Positions 18,047-29,700 are shown, counted from the stretch's first letter. The stretch is 64,000 nucleotides of DNA from Sporisorium sorghi (GCA_023212695.1 JALCCG010000015.1:99115-163114), one strand, 5' to 3'. A program made the numbers and translations. The notes: generated by a model not told the origin, from the letters alone.

Positions 18047-19801
18047 ATGAAGCTCGCCATCCAAGGCTGCAGCCATGGCGAGCTCGACGCCATCTACGCC
18101 TCCCTCCTCCGTACCGAACGCGAGCAGTCTCTTCAAGTCGACGCCCTGCTGCTCTGCGGTGACTTCCAGGCGATCCGCAACCATTCCGATTTGCACGCCC
18201 TCGCCGTACCGCAAAAGTACCTGCGGCTCGGCGACTTCCATTCGTACTACTCGGGTGAAAAGGTCGCCCCCATCCTCACTCTGGTGATCGGCGGCAACCA
18301 CGAGGCGAGCAACTACATGCACGAGCTATACCACGGCGGCTGGCTCGCTCCCAACATCTACTTCCTCGGCGCGGCTGGTGTCGTCGAGCTCAACGGGCTC
18401 GTCGTAGCGGGGATATCGGGGATCTATAAGGACAAGGATTACAGGAAGGGGAGGTTCGAGAAGCTGCCATATGATGCGAGCACGATTCGGAGCTGCTACC
18501 ACACTAGAGAGTTCGACGTGGCTAGGCTCAAGGCGTTGGCAGATGAAGGGGTGGATGTGGTAATGTCGCACGACTGGCCGAATACGATCGAGCAATGGGG
18601 TGACACCAAGGGGCTGATACGCAAGAAGCCGTTCTTCAAGGACGAGATCGAGTCAAAGACGTTAGGGTCACCGCCACTCATGGAGCTTTTGCAGTACTTG
18701 AAGCCCCTGTTTTGGTTCTCTGCGCATCTGCACGTCAAGTTTGCTGCTCTTTTCCAGCATGGTCAGGTATCAGCAAGTCAAGATGCGACAGCGTCGGCCG
18801 CATCGGCAACAGCAGCAGGAAACGCAAATCCCGAAGCTCTCGACATTAGCCTGGACTCCGACGACGACGAAGAGCAAAAGGCAACACCGCAAGCTTCATC
18901 CAGCAGCATTGATGTTAATGGAACAGGAAGCAAAGCAGAACTGAGCGCGTCTAGCACAGCTGCTTCGACCCGATTCCTCGCATTGCACAAGTGTCTACCG
19001 CACACACCCTTCCTGCAGATCATCGACCATCCCTCCCCGCACGATGCCGAGCTGGAAGCTCGCAAATCGGCGCTCAACTACCAACAGCGCATCCAGCCCA
19101 CGTTGCGGTACAACAAACGATGGCTTGCGATCACGCGCGCCTTCCATGGCCACTTCTCGCTGCAGTATCGCCAGCCTGACCTCCCGGATCCGCTCTCAGC
19201 CGCGCTCCTCCAGCAAGTCGAAGAAGAGGAGCGCTGGATCGAGCAGAACCGCATGGCACGCGGTCCGACGCGGAACAGCGGCAAGCGCAAGCAGGATGAG
19301 CTCGAGGGGTCCCGAGCCGCAACTCCGCTGGCGGGAGGGGAAGAGGGCGAAGGTGGTGGGGAGGAGCTCGACGTGTACAGGGTGCAGCAGTTTGTGCGTA
19401 CGGCGCCGGCACCGTTTGAGCCGGGGGGACTGTCTCAGGCTCCCCCGGCGTGGTATACGAATCCTCAGACCGAGGCGTTTTGCCACTTAGTGGGTATCGA
19501 GAACAAGATCAATCCGCGTCCGGTGCATTTTGCGCCGCCTGCTGGATTCCATCCTCCGCCCCATTTCCATCCTGATCAAAGTCTACAGGTTCCTCAGGCA
19601 CCACCAGCGAGAGACCAAGACGCAGGCCTGCCCGTCGAGACCGACCCGAATGCGTTGGCGATCGACATAGATGACCTCGACAGCGACTGCGATCACGAGG
19701 ACCAGGCGATCGCTGCAGCTACAGACGATCACAGCCGTGACGTGCTCACCCTATCAGACGATGACGAACTGCACGCTCGGTGGAAAGAGGGAACCGGCTG
19801 A
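18047..19801 (+). CDS. DBR1: Lariat debranching enzyme
   Basis: Nuclear RNA 2'-5' phosphodiesterase that opens intron lariats after splicing. The protein has 584 residues from ATG 18047. The N-terminal metallophosphoesterase domain shows the full Dbr1 metal-ligand set in order: GCSHGELD (Cys and His ligands), LLCGDFQA, GGNHEA, SHDWP and FSAHLHVKFAA. The DBR1 C-terminal domain follows a disordered acidic linker (about 250-300) and starts at TRFLALHKCLPHTPFLQII, with YNKRWLAITRAFHGHF. The C-terminal tail is Pro-rich and acidic. An in-frame ATG at 17906 would add 47 residues with a hydrophobic stretch, but the family starts at MKLAIQGCSHG, so 18047 is used. It is noteworthy that a gene dedicated to intron turnover persists in a nearly intron-free neighbourhood. 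Confidence 0.95.
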   Translation: MKLAIQGCSHGELDAIYASLLRTEREQSLQVDALLLCGDFQAIRNHSDLHALAVPQKYLRLGDFHSYYSGEKVAPILTLVIGGNHEASNYMHELYHGGWLAPNIYFLGAAGVVELNGLVVAGISGIYKDKDYRKGRFEKLPYDASTIRSCYHTREFDVARLKALADEGVDVVMSHDWPNTIEQWGDTKGLIRKKPFFKDEIESKTLGSPPLMELLQYLKPLFWFSAHLHVKFAALFQHGQVSASQDATASAASATAAGNANPEALDISLDSDDDEEQKATPQASSSSIDVNGTGSKAELSASSTAASTRFLALHKCLPHTPFLQIIDHPSPHDAELEARKSALNYQQRIQPTLRYNKRWLAITRAFHGHFSLQYRQPDLPDPLSAALLQQVEEEERWIEQNRMARGPTRNSGKRKQDELEGSRAATPLAGGEEGEGGGEELDVYRVQQFVRTAPAPFEPGGLSQAPPAWYTNPQTEAFCHLVGIENKINPRPVHFAPPAGFHPPPHFHPDQSLQVPQAPPARDQDAGLPVETDPNALAIDIDDLDSDCDHEDQAIAAATDDHSRDVLTLSDDDELHARWKEGTG

Positions 19802-19956
19802 AACCCTGTCGACCTTACAACACGCTCAATCTCAACCTTTAGATCAGCGCATCGCTGCCGATCAAATCCACACAAACGCACATGCTTTGTCTCTCTCTCA
19901 GATCGAACTTTGACTTGAGCGTTTCCATTTGAGTTGTACGCACACCTTCTCCCCAA

Positions 19957-21357
19957 TCAGAGCGACGAATAGCTCTGCAGCAAAGGCTCGACCTTCCTGA
20001 CGAGCGTGTTGCTCTTCTCCCTGTCCACCCTATCCATGAACCTGTACAGCGTCCTAACCGGATCCAGCTTCTGGCCCGACAACGGGTCTTCAAACTTGTC
20101 CGCTCCGCGAATGGCAACGTAGCTGAGCGTGGCGGACAAGTTCCTGCCGAGGATCGCAGAGCGCCCTACGGACGGGACGGTGGTGCTCGCTGCCGCTGCT
20201 GCGGAGGCGGGGGTGGAGAGCGCGCGCTGCGCAGACAGCGTGAGGAGCGAGACGAGCTTGTCGGTGCGTGCGATGATGTTGGTCAGAAGCGGGTTGCTGG
20301 CGGTGCGGCGGCGGTCGGCGACGAGGCGGAAGGTCTGGATGTACGCGCGGGCGAGGTAGGAGAGCAGGAACGGGTCGAGCTGCGATGTTGGCGCCGAACG
20401 GGTAGAAGAGGAGAGCGAGGACGAGAGCGAGGCGAGGATGGACATGCGGTCGATGATGGCTAGCTGCGCCCTGGCCAAAGGCGTATCGAGCTCGTGACGC
20501 GCTTCGATGGCCTGCGCCTTGTCATCGCCCTCCGCTGCGCCTTCCTCGCTAGCAGCGTTCTCCGAGGGCACCACGCCAAGCAGGTCGCTCTCCTGCACCG
20601 GTGCGCCCTCGATCTCCGCGCTCGCCAGGATTTCCTCCCGCTTCCCCCGGCCCAGCTTGCGCATCAGCCCCTCCTGCACCACCAGCAGGCTCTCCAGGTC
20701 GTACTCGAGCCCGTACGCGTATCGGTCCAGGAACGCATTCAGCGCCACCTCCGGCAGCCGCTTCTTGCTCGCCCGCGATGCGAAGCGCGAGCCGCTCTCG
20801 ACTCCCAGACTTCCAACGCGGTCGCGGTACATCTTGGCCAGCTCCAGCAGGGACTCGAACTCGTGCTTGTCGCTAGCGTGGCCTGCGAGGTTGCGCCAGC
20901 GTGAGAGGCTCGGGAACTGCCCGCGGTCGATAGCGTCCCACTCGAGACTTGCTCGGTAGTCTTCCAATGCTTTGGCGAACTCGACGCGCGACATGGACGC
21001 AGTCGCCGTCGCCGTACCCGTAGACGATGAGGCGGCATTGCTGACGTCAGAGACTCCGCCGAAGAGGTCGTCGTCGTCCTCTTGTGCAAATTCGTCGTCT
21101 TGCTGTTGCTCTTCGGAGAGCACGTCGTCCTCTACGGCAGCAAAGGCGTTCTTTTTGGACTTCTTCTTGAGATGCACACTGCTCGAGCTGAATGTTCGCA
21201 GTGTCGAGCTGCATGGCGAGGCGATAGCGGCAGATGGTGCGATGCGCTGCGGAAGAAGGTTCAGCGATACTGAGCGCGCAATCCGTTGCTGTTGCGAGCT
21301 GGCACTGTTGCGTGCTGCGCTACGAAGCACTGTTCTGGCAAAGTTGTGTGAGCGCAT
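19957..21357 (-). CDS. Predicted mitochondrial protein of unknown function
   Basis: A 466-residue protein I do not recognise by family. The first about 65 residues are rich in Arg, Ser and Ala, without acidic residues (MRSHNFARTVLRSAARN..., RTFSSSSVHLKKKSKK), a typical fungal mitochondrial presequence. An acidic linker follows (about 75-100), then a helical region that includes LSRWRNLAGHASDKHEFESL and RASKKRLPEVALNAFLDRYA, which looks conserved. The middle (about 270-300) is Ala/Glu-rich and the C-terminal half is helical. The frame opens at a GTG at 21375; ATG 21357 is the first ATG and directly starts the presequence. A mitochondrial gene-expression factor is possible, but nothing here proves it. 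It is convergent with DBR1, with 155 bp between stops. Confidence 0.75.
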   Translation of the reverse strand: MRSHNFARTVLRSAARNSASSQQQRIARSVSLNLLPQRIAPSAAIASPCSSTLRTFSSSSVHLKKKSKKNAFAAVEDDVLSEEQQQDDEFAQEDDDDLFGGVSDVSNAASSSTGTATATASMSRVEFAKALEDYRASLEWDAIDRGQFPSLSRWRNLAGHASDKHEFESLLELAKMYRDRVGSLGVESGSRFASRASKKRLPEVALNAFLDRYAYGLEYDLESLLVVQEGLMRKLGRGKREEILASAEIEGAPVQESDLLGVVPSENAASEEGAAEGDDKAQAIEARHELDTPLARAQLAIIDRMSILASLSSSLSSSTRSAPTSQLDPFLLSYLARAYIQTFRLVADRRRTASNPLLTNIIARTDKLVSLLTLSAQRALSTPASAAAAASTTVPSVGRSAILGRNLSATLSYVAIRGADKFEDPLSGQKLDPVRTLYRFMDRVDREKSNTLVRKVEPLLQSYSSL

Positions 21358-21831
21358 CTTCTGTGTTGAGGGCACCGCAGCTCTTGATTTCTATGCTGTT
21401 TGATAGATGGTCGAATGAGGAGTGCAGATGATGTCGTGGTCGAGAAAGTGCCGGTCAAGGATGATGTTGGAAGAAATGCTGATCCAAGAAGAAAATTGGA
21501 TGCAGCGCCATTTGCTCTTTCTTTTCTTCTCATTCCGACTTTGGCCTGCATCACGTGGATGCTCGCAAATTTTCCCGATCGGATCGTCTTCCCGATCTAC
21601 TCAGTCTCGACGCACTTGACTCGACAACGCAGGCCAATCGAGTCGATGCTTGAGAATTGGCGGATTGTGCTGAGTTGTAGACATACATAGGCGACACGAG
21701 GCGTAGAGATTGAATGATGATGAAATAGATGATCGGAACGGCCCGCTGAAAGAGAATTGACAGTGAAGAGAAAGTAGATGGAAACGATGCTGGCAGGGAG
21801 CACGAGAGTCGTACATGTGGTTGCATCACGC
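21358..21831. promoter_or_regulatory. Intergenic, mitochondrial protein promoter / glycogen synthase 3' end
   Basis: A 474-base gap between two minus-strand genes, containing the promoter of the downstream mitochondrial-protein gene and the glycogen synthase 3' UTR. No distinctive element was recognised. Confidence 0.35.
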
Positions 21832-24081
21832 CTAGTGAGCGTTACCGTTGCCATTACCATTTGGCGCACCGCTGTGGTTGCTCAGCGCCGCATCGGCACG
21901 GTCCAGGTCGGCGCTGGAGAGGAACTTTCCGCCTCCCAGACCGGGCGTGCTGGCGCCGCTCATGCTGCCGACCGAGGTGCCGCGCTGACGAGACTTGATA
22001 ACGAGCGGATATCTGTACGCCTCCTCCTCGTCGTCCGAACCGTGCTGGCTCATGGTCTTCCAGAACTGCTGATGACCACGGTAGTCCGACGTCGACAGAC
22101 CCTGCAACTCCTCGGTGAGCGTGCCAAACTCGCCTGGCGTCCTAGCGCCCGAACCGAAGCGCGGCGAGCCAGGCATCGAGAGCGGTGGCGGCATCTTGCC
22201 GTCGTGGATATCGTCAAAGTAGCTGTCGATGGTGTCGTCCTCGTCGAACGAGTCCGGGTAGGCACGGCGGAGAGCAAGCTGTCGTGCCTTGGCGTACTCG
22301 AGGCCTAGACGCTTCCAGTCGAGCAGCTCGGACAGGCGCTCGGTGCGGTTTCGCTGGTTGATGCGCTGTCGGCGCGTCTTTTGGCTGAAGGTGAACATCT
22401 GGTCAGTCAGCTGGTTAACCGAGTCCTCGACGCTCTTCATTCGTCGGTCGACAATGTAGATGCCGTAGTCCTCGCCGCGCTCGATCGTGTCTTCCATGAA
22501 GCAGCCGAAGCCCGACAAGTTGGTGGTGATCGACGGAACACCCATCACCGTGCACTCGGCAGGAGTGTAGCCCCACGGCTCGTAATACGAAGGGAAGACA
22601 CCCAAGTGACAGCCTCGAACAAACTCTTCGTAGTCGAGACCCAAAATGGGGTTGTTGGCGTTGAGGAACTCGGGGTGGAAGATGACCTTGACGCGGTCGC
22701 TGGTGCGGTTGAACAGCTGGACGCGGCGAATCTGGTTGAGGATGGGATCGTTGTCGTCGTCCTGCATGTTGTGCGTCACGACGGGCGGAAGCGAGTTGCG
22801 CTTGAGGGCAAAGATGCGCTTCTTGAGCGCAATCTTGTCCGCGTCCGAGAGCAGCGTGGCTGGGTCGATCACGTCGCTTCCGCTCTCGCCTTGGTAGCGG
22901 GCCATTTTCTCGAAGAGGCGCTCTCCAACGCGCGCTTGGATCTGCTCGACCGTGTCGCGCAGTTGCTTCGTCACGGCCTGACCCTTGAGCGCCTCGATGG
23001 TGTACGAGTTGGTGGCGGCAGGCATGATGATGAAGGCAACCACAGTGGTCTTGGAGCCGCTCTTTTGCAGCTTGTAGTTGAGGCGGGCGAGCGACTCGAT
23101 AAACATGTCGACACCCTTGTTTCGGTACTCGTATCGGCCTGCAGTGAAGAAGTAGAGCGTGTTGTCCAGGTCAAAGTCGTAGTGGCCATAAAAGTGACCT
23201 TTGACGAACTCGTTGATCTTGGCCTTGGACACGGCGTGAAGGTTCTGGAACTCGTGCATGGCCGAGAACTTGACCACGTTGAGACCGTTGGGAAGCACAC
23301 CGTCAGGCTTGCGCTTGAGGAGATGCTCTGATTCGTAGGCGGTGATGTGACTGACGGTGGTGAATACGTCGGCGCAGTGGGCGGCAGCACGCTCGACGCA
23401 GTAGCGGTGGTAGATGCCGCGCTTGCCTGCCTCGTGGTCGACGTCAAAGTATTGGAGGTTGTTATAGAAGTCGACGCTGCCTGCACACAGGTATCGACCG
23501 AGAAGAGTGGCGTGGGTGGTAAAGATGGTGGTCACGTCAATGTGACGCTTGCGGCAGAGAGGGATGGCGAGACCGGCCTGCCACTCGTGGAAGTGGGCAA
23601 TGATGGCACGCTTTCGCTCGCGACTCGAGTAATCGCCGAGGAACCATGCGACGAGGTAGCCAAAGACGAGTGTCTCGTTGGTCTCGTGGTCGTGCTGCGG
23701 CGTTGGGATGCCGGCGAGGTTCCAGAGGTCGCCCTTCCACTCATCCATGCGGTGGTACATGCTAGAGGTGTCGAAGAGCAGCACGCGAGGCGCACGCTCA
23801 ATGAGCCATCGTCCGTAGAGGAACTTGACGCCGGCGTCGCGCATGCTGTCAAGCGTCTGCTTGAGGAAAGGGTCTTCCGGTTCGAGCGCCTCAACCTCCA
23901 TGGGAGCCGTCTTGTAGGAGAGCGGGCCGATGAGGGTGTAGCGTTCGCCATACTCTTGATGTGTGACGGGAGCCTTTGTCTTGATGACGGTGTAGATACC
24001 GCCGACCTTGTTGGCGACTTCCCAGGCTGCCTCGAAGAGGAGCGGGTTGTGGACGTCCCTCTTGGGAGCAGAAGACGCCAT
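21832..24081 (-). CDS. Glycogen [starch] synthase, GT3 family
   Basis: Cytosolic enzyme extending alpha-1,4-glucan chains from UDP-glucose, the rate-limiting step of glycogen storage. The protein has 749 residues, slightly longer than yeast Gsy2. The N-terminal sugar-nucleotide site is [18 protein letters not shown] (16-33). The C-terminal Rossmann domain carries the active-site stretch [18 protein letters not shown] (about 497-514). The arginine-rich helix [14 protein letters not shown] (about 568-581) matches the glucose-6-phosphate sensor of eukaryotic synthases. The C-terminal tail has several Ser/Thr-Pro sites ([27 protein letters not shown]), consistent with inhibitory phosphorylation. 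Control by phosphorylation and G6P is known for the family and inferred here. ATG 24081 directly precedes conserved sequence. Confidence 0.96.
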   Translation of the reverse strand: MASSAPKRDVHNPLLFEAAWEVANKVGGIYTVIKTKAPVTHQEYGERYTLIGPLSYKTAPMEVEALEPEDPFLKQTLDSMRDAGVKFLYGRWLIERAPRVLLFDTSSMYHRMDEWKGDLWNLAGIPTPQHDHETNETLVFGYLVAWFLGDYSSRERKRAIIAHFHEWQAGLAIPLCRKRHIDVTTIFTTHATLLGRYLCAGSVDFYNNLQYFDVDHEAGKRGIYHRYCVERAAAHCADVFTTVSHITAYESEHLLKRKPDGVLPNGLNVVKFSAMHEFQNLHAVSKAKINEFVKGHFYGHYDFDLDNTLYFFTAGRYEYRNKGVDMFIESLARLNYKLQKSGSKTTVVAFIIMPAATNSYTIEALKGQAVTKQLRDTVEQIQARVGERLFEKMARYQGESGSDVIDPATLLSDADKIALKKRIFALKRNSLPPVVTHNMQDDDNDPILNQIRRVQLFNRTSDRVKVIFHPEFLNANNPILGLDYEEFVRGCHLGVFPSYYEPWGYTPAECTVMGVPSITTNLSGFGCFMEDTIERGEDYGIYIVDRRMKSVEDSVNQLTDQMFTFSQKTRRQRINQRNRTERLSELLDWKRLGLEYAKARQLALRRAYPDSFDEDDTIDSYFDDIHDGKMPPPLSMPGSPRFGSGARTPGEFGTLTEELQGLSTSDYRGHQQFWKTMSQHGSDDEEEAYRYPLVIKSRQRGTSVGSMSGASTPGLGGGKFLSSADLDRADAALSNHSGAPNGNGNGNAH

Positions 24082-24627
24082 TTTTGCCAGCAGCTGCGGA
24101 TGCGAGCTTCAAGGACTTGTTTTCTGCTTTGAGCGGGATGAGTCGGATGTGAGCGTCGAGTAATAAGAGCGGCGATCAAGGGGGAAAGCCCGGCCAAAGA
24201 GTGTTGAGGGTGTGGTGAAAGGATGGCAAAGGAGGAAGGATGGAGGAAGTGGGATTGAAGGGACAGCGCAGTTCAGGACTGGTCAGCTGTTTGCACTCAA
24301 GAGCAGCACCAGTCAAAGCGGGAAGAGTTGAGAGTCGCAACTGAGACACAGAAGAAGTTCAAGCGGACTCTGAGAGGCCAAAAGAAGCAGAAGCAGCAGC
24401 ATATTCAGCAGCATATTCAACGCGGGGCCACGGACCACTGTGACTGGAAGCGAGAGAGTGGAGGAGTTTGCTCTGCGTTGCTGCGTTGCTGTGAGCCAAT
24501 TAGATTTGGTCGCGGCAGGAAGAAAGCAGAAACTGGAAATCGCCAAACGCATTTGGGGAGACCATGAGCCTGGGCTCTCTCTCTCCATTGTGACTCTCTG
24601 GAGACTCCGCCTTTGAGGAACATAATT

Positions 24628-24641
24628 TACAGTAAATTTAC
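24628..24641. promoter_or_regulatory. TACAGTAAATTTAC element (palindrome GTAAATTTAC)
   Basis: The 14-base string TACAGTAAATTTAC occurs here, about 550 bp upstream of glycogen synthase, and again at 36348-36361. Its last ten bases are a perfect palindrome. It stands out in GC-rich surroundings and may be a protein-binding site. Confidence 0.35.
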
Positions 24642-25376
24642 CTGACCGGGCACTTCGGGAGAGAAACCGAACGTGGCGCTGCGTGGGGGAGCCAAGGCGA
24701 GGTGGCGAATCAGGACTCGCTCGTCTTTCGGTCCGTCCGTCGGTCGATTTCTCCAACATGCGGTGCAGGATGAGAAAGGCGCGCATCGCTTACACTTTTG
24801 CTCCATCTTGCTCTCGAGTTCCTCCGTGCGCTCACTTGGTGTGGGGCAGGGATCACCGCTGCTCACGGTCCCCTTGTGCCCCGCACTTCGCTCTAGTCGC
24901 GGAGAGATTCATGGAAAACTAGCTCTTCCCCGCCTCCAGTCTCAGCGCCGCTTCCAAGCAGCTCTGCGTCGGTCCGCTCCTTGCAGCATCGACATCTCTT
25001 CACGAGGAATGATGCGCAATCGGCAATTCGGCGTACAGTGCTGAGAGATGATCGATAGGTTGGATATAGCATCGGATGCGGTGGCATGCTATCTCAGAAG
25101 TTCGAACTTTTGGTCGGTTTGTGCCGTTCAATGACAAACGGGCAAAAGTCGCTTCTGGAAACTCGTGGTTGGAATTGGCGACTCGAACGAAATTCCACAA
25201 TCGATCAGCTGTGCAGACACGCAGAGCTGTGGCTTCCAAGCCAAATGCGATTTAAATCAAATTTGTTAAGTTGTTGTAATCTTTGTAGAGCCCGATAGGC
25301 CTCGAAGCCCGATGAAAGTTCCAGTCCCGCGGCGCTTGGCGAGGTGCGATCCCGCAGCAGGTGAATTTACCCCGCA

Positions 25377-25392
25377 TTTTTTTTTTTTTTTT
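25377..25392 (+). repeat. T16 homopolymer
   Basis: Sixteen T in a row, preceded by GTGAATTTACCCCGCA and followed by a G-rich stretch (GGTTGGGCTGGGGCTGGGG). Confidence 0.9.
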
Positions 25393-25718
25393 GGTTGGGC
25401 TGGGGCTGGGGCGAAGCTAACCCAAACTCACCAAAAGTGCTGTAGTTAGCGGCAATGCACCGCCCGGTGTCTTATCGGCTGACCCTGGTCCCGGCGTCGA
25501 GCCATCCGAGTGTCAACTTGCGCCACTCTCACCTTTCTACCTTACCACGACACCACCATTTACAAGCTCTGTCATAGCTCAGTCTTCATCCTTCTTTCCA
25601 ACTTTAACACTCAAACATCACATCACGACACGACACGATCAATTGCGTAGAAAGCCTCTAACGTAACGAACCTCAAGAGCAGGTACACCGTCGAGCCGCT
25701 ATAGCTGTTGCTTTCACC

Positions 25719-25880
25719 ATGCAGCCTATCCTCACCCGTCAGCGAACTCTCTTTGCCGCCTCGGCCGCAGTCGTGGCCGCATCCTTCGCCGTCTTGTCCG
25801 CTAGAAGGAGTGCTCAGATTGCCAGCAGGACCGCTGGTGGTCGCATCGTTTGCCCGGAGAGGAGCGGTGGCGGCATCTAG
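25719..25880 (+). CDS. Possible small protein, 53 residues (doubtful)
   Basis: ATG 25719 sits in a good context (TTTCACCATGCAG) after a leader-like, CA/CT-rich stretch. The short ORF begins MQPILTRQRTLFAASAAVVA, continues with a further hydrophobic stretch and an Arg-rich part, and stops at 25880. A few basic residues followed by a hydrophobic Ala/Val segment would suit a signal or mitochondrial anchor sequence. It resembles no family I know. It could be a genuine small protein, the first exon of a gene I failed to join, or the chance ORF of a non-coding transcript. No neighbour clarifies its role. Confidence 0.3.
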   Translation: MQPILTRQRTLFAASAAVVAASFAVLSARRSAQIASRTAGGRIVCPERSGGGI

Positions 25881-26780
25881 GTCACAGCTCGAGGCGCCAC
25901 CCACGCATGCCTAAACGGCAAGGTTCTCAGATCGGCATTACGATACCACCGCAAGGCCGTCCAAGCAAGGCGCGTCAAGCCATCAAGGGCCTTGCCATGA
26001 CAAGCATCTGATTCCCTCGTCAAACATCGTCTCCAATCTGGTCTCACCTAGCCACCCAGCAGATTCGTCATTCTCTCCTCAAATTCTCCAACAAGGTTCC
26101 CCTATCAGTCATTCGGATCATCTTTACCAGCGCTTATCACCCACTGTACATTAGAGTATGCTCAAGCTTCGTCTTCTTGTCATTTGCAATCAATCTTCCC
26201 TACTTTTACAAAGCCACGAGACGCAATTCTTAGCTACTGTCCTGCCCTAACCTGTCGAATCTGCAGAATGTCGGGCTCCCACGCTCAAGGAACCTTGTCA
26301 CGATTAATACGGCCGATCCGATGAGACCGCTCTCACGGAAGTCGAAAGCTCAGTCGCCGGATGACAGGTGATGAGCGGTTGTTGAAGGTCCACGTCGGCT
26401 GTGGCTGGCCGCCGCTCCCTCGTCTCTGGTCCTCCTCGTCCATCGTCATCCTCCTGGGGTTTGCTCGTGACTCAACTCGCCTTGTCTCTTGCTCGGCTTC
26501 CCTTGCCGGCGTCCTTCCGTCCTCTACTCGTCACTCCTTCGGTTACCTCCGTTCTCGTTGCGTTCACACTTCGCCCTCGCCTCACGTATGGTCATCGCCC
26601 TACACAACCTCAACCTCAAGCCCAGCTCATCATCATTTTGTAATCTCGTTCTCTTTCATTGAACAACCAGAGACAGATAAAGCAAAACACTTGGTACGTC
26701 AATCACCTAGCTCCTTCCTTCCGCACCACGACACTGCCGCATCTTCCTTCCACTCCACCATCCCGCACCCCATCCTCCCT

Positions 26781-29700
26781 TCAAATCATGCTCAAGATCC
26801 CCTCCACCGCCATCGCCACCGTTGCCAAGCCATGATACTGAGCGATCGTCAGCAGCGACTTGAGCTTCTTCAACGTCTCCTTGCGCGTGACCATGAGGCC
26901 GAAGCTGCCCGAGCACTCACAGTGCGGCTGCAGGTTGGTCTGCTTGAGCGCGCCGCACTTGTTGCATCGCAGATCCTGCAAGTGGAAAGACTCGAGGTAG
27001 GACGTGGCGATGTTGATGAGTCGCATTTCCAAGTGGGCGATGTTGTAGGGGAACGCGCACTTGGCGCACTTCCATTTTGGCGGTGTCGTCATCGCCCCGC
27101 CACTGGCTTCAGGCATCAGATCAGCGTCACGGCACAGGTCGAGCGTGCGGTCGTCGTTGCAGAACGTGCAGATCACCAGCGGCAGCTTGAACGGCTCGCA
27201 CGGGTTGCGGAACTCGGCCTCGGTCGAAAACTCGCGCACGTTGATCATATCGAGCAAGTTGCGCTTCATGATCTGCACCTCGATCGCGTTCTCCTTCGCC
27301 AGCGCCAGCACCGCCGTCGTCGTCTTGACAAACTCGAGCAACGGATTCGACAGCGCCAGCCAGGCGCCAGGAAGCGTCGGGAACGACCACACCCGCCGGT
27401 GCTCGGTGGTGAGCATGTCGATGTACTCCTCGTCCTCATCGCGTGCAACGGCGGCATTGATCTCGTCCGACGACGTCTGCATGGCGCTCTTGAGCTCCGA
27501 GAGCTGCTTGAGCATCTTGCGCGTCATGGTGTGATTGATGAGGTCCGTCGCAAACTTGGCAGCCGGCGCCAAGGTGGATGCGGATGCGCCTTCGCCCTTG
27601 TCGCCCTTTGCTTGGTCGCCATCGCCCGGTGTCGCGGGGTTGGCGGGCGTGTTGGGCTCCAAGACAGCACGAAGCGGCGTGCGCTCGTGCTCGCCAGCCA
27701 GAGCAGCCCGACGCTTGTACTCGTACAGGCTGTAGATGAAGGAGCCGACAGCAACGGAGAACTTCTCCTGGACAGCGAGCGGAAGGAACGTCTGAATGTT
27801 CCAATTCATCTCGACGTTGAACGTCGGCGCAACGGCATCCGCCCTGGTCCCCTCTTCAGCTTGCTTCTCAGCCGACGCAACGAGCGAGTCCGCATCGGCA
27901 ATCACACCACCAAAGTTGGCCGTGTCCATCCAGAGCAGGTATTCCCAGTAGTGGATGATGTCGAGCTGGATGTGCTTGAACAGCTCGCGACTCGTGACCG
28001 CCGAAAGCAGGTACCGCGAGTACGCCATCGCATTCGCCGCGGTCGGCTTGCTCGTCAGCAGGAACATCCGGTTGAACGAGGCGTAGACGATCGAGGCTCC
28101 CAATCGCTTGAACTCGGCCAGCAGCTGGAGAAGCGTCTTCTTCATCAAGCCAAACAGGAAGCGCTGCAACGCCGGCTCGAACAGCGCCGAGCCATCGGAC
28201 GACGCCCAACGCCAAAAGTTGTCCGACAGCAGTGCAGCGTACGGCGAGCGGTTGCGTCGTTTGGTCGTGTACCACGCCTTGACCATGCCCTTGACGGCAG
28301 CAAAGACGGCCGAGGTGAGCACCGAGTCGCCCAAGATGGTAGAGCTCTCGACTGTGCCTCTGGAGTACTCGTCCAAGTTGTGCGAAGCGCCCTCAAAGGC
28401 GAGACCGGACGTGCTGCCTTCCATCTCGTTGACGGTGCCGGACTGGAGGACCGAATCGACGGCCAAGTCCACCAGCCCAACCTCGAGACAGACAGTGCCA
28501 TAAGCGCCAGCGTGGCTGATCTCGAGCAACTCCTGCTCGTCCCACCTCGACTGGGCGTGAATATCCTGCTCCCTGCCACCGAGGTCCGGCTGCGGATGCG
28601 GCGACCACCACAACACCATGTCCTGCTTGACGAGACGACGAGCAAAGTCGATGTCGGCGCCAAACAGCGTGAAGTCCTTCTCCATGTTGCCTAGCGGCAG
28701 ATCAAAGTGGCTGGCGAGATCGATCCAGCCGCGAATCCAGGCCGAGGCTCGCAGATAGCACTGCAGCATTCTGCGCGCCGAGTAGAGCTGCCAGCCGAGG
28801 GCGGGCAGGTCGTCCTCGAGTGCAGCGGCAGCGATCTTGATGATGGGGAAGTCGGCGACGCTGGGCACGCGCGTCTCGTAGTACGCCTGGTCCTTGGAGG
28901 TGCACAGCGCCAATATGGCCGAGCCCTGCTTGGCAGCCCTGAGCGTGGCGAGGTCCTTGGCGAGCGCCTTGAACGCGCGCGAGGCCGACGTGTGAACCCG
29001 GACGTCGACACGCATCGCGTCAGCATACTCAAACACGCCGCTCCCCTCCGGAAGCTTGCCGCGCTTGCGCATATGAGCGACGCGGTCCGCGTACATGGTC
29101 TCGAGGTTCGGCACCTGCCGCAAGCCTGCCGAGTCGACAATGTGCACCTTGATCTCGCCTTCAGGGCTGAAGAGACACAGCACGTGGCGATTGTCCTTGT
29201 TAGCGTGGTACAGGTAAAAGTAGCGGATACCTGCGCCTCCCGACAGATACTTGTGGCTGGGCGAAATGTCGACGGAGGTGGGAGCCGACAGATCTTGCAA
29301 GCGGAAACCGGTGTCAAGCGCACGGCTGAGCTTCTGTGCCTGCGAGTTGCGGCCGTAGACGCAGGTGGAGCCGAGCTGGATGAGCGCTCGCACGTCGAGC
29401 GGCAGCTGCTTTTCGTAGACGCCTTCGACGTTGGGATGGTGGACGAGATTGCTGAAGTGCGCCTCTTGCTCCTGGTACACGTCTTCGTCGACTGTGATGC
29501 GGTAGAGGTGTCGACAGGGGATGTCTCGTGGAAGCGTCTTGACGAGCCTCTCGGCCTGGTAGACGCCTGACAAGAAGACGGCGTCGCTGGGCTGACTCTT
29601 GAAGTTGACGTAGAACTGGCGCGGCACTCGCAGCTTGAGCGACTGGAGGTGCTGGTCGATCGAGATCCACATGCGATACTCTCCGGGACGCGAGGACGGG

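Larger units (their letters stand above)
24082..26780. other. Gene-poor region between glycogen synthase and POL2
   Basis: This 2.7-kb stretch is the longest without a convincing gene. The left part is the glycogen synthase promoter, with a GTAAATTTAC palindrome at 24632. A 16-base T run lies at 25377-25392. From about 25500 the plus strand looks like a transcribed leader (CT- and CA-rich) leading to a 53-codon ORF at 25719. The stretch from 25881 to 26780 has no sustained coding frame except the antisense extension of POL2. No tRNA-type B box or transposon remnant was seen. Confidence 0.45.

Noticed and set aside
25260..25480. Possible tRNA or other structured RNA in the gene-poor gap
   Set aside because: No B-box (GGTTCGANTCC) or cloverleaf could be formed by eye; only short GC-rich complementarity is present.
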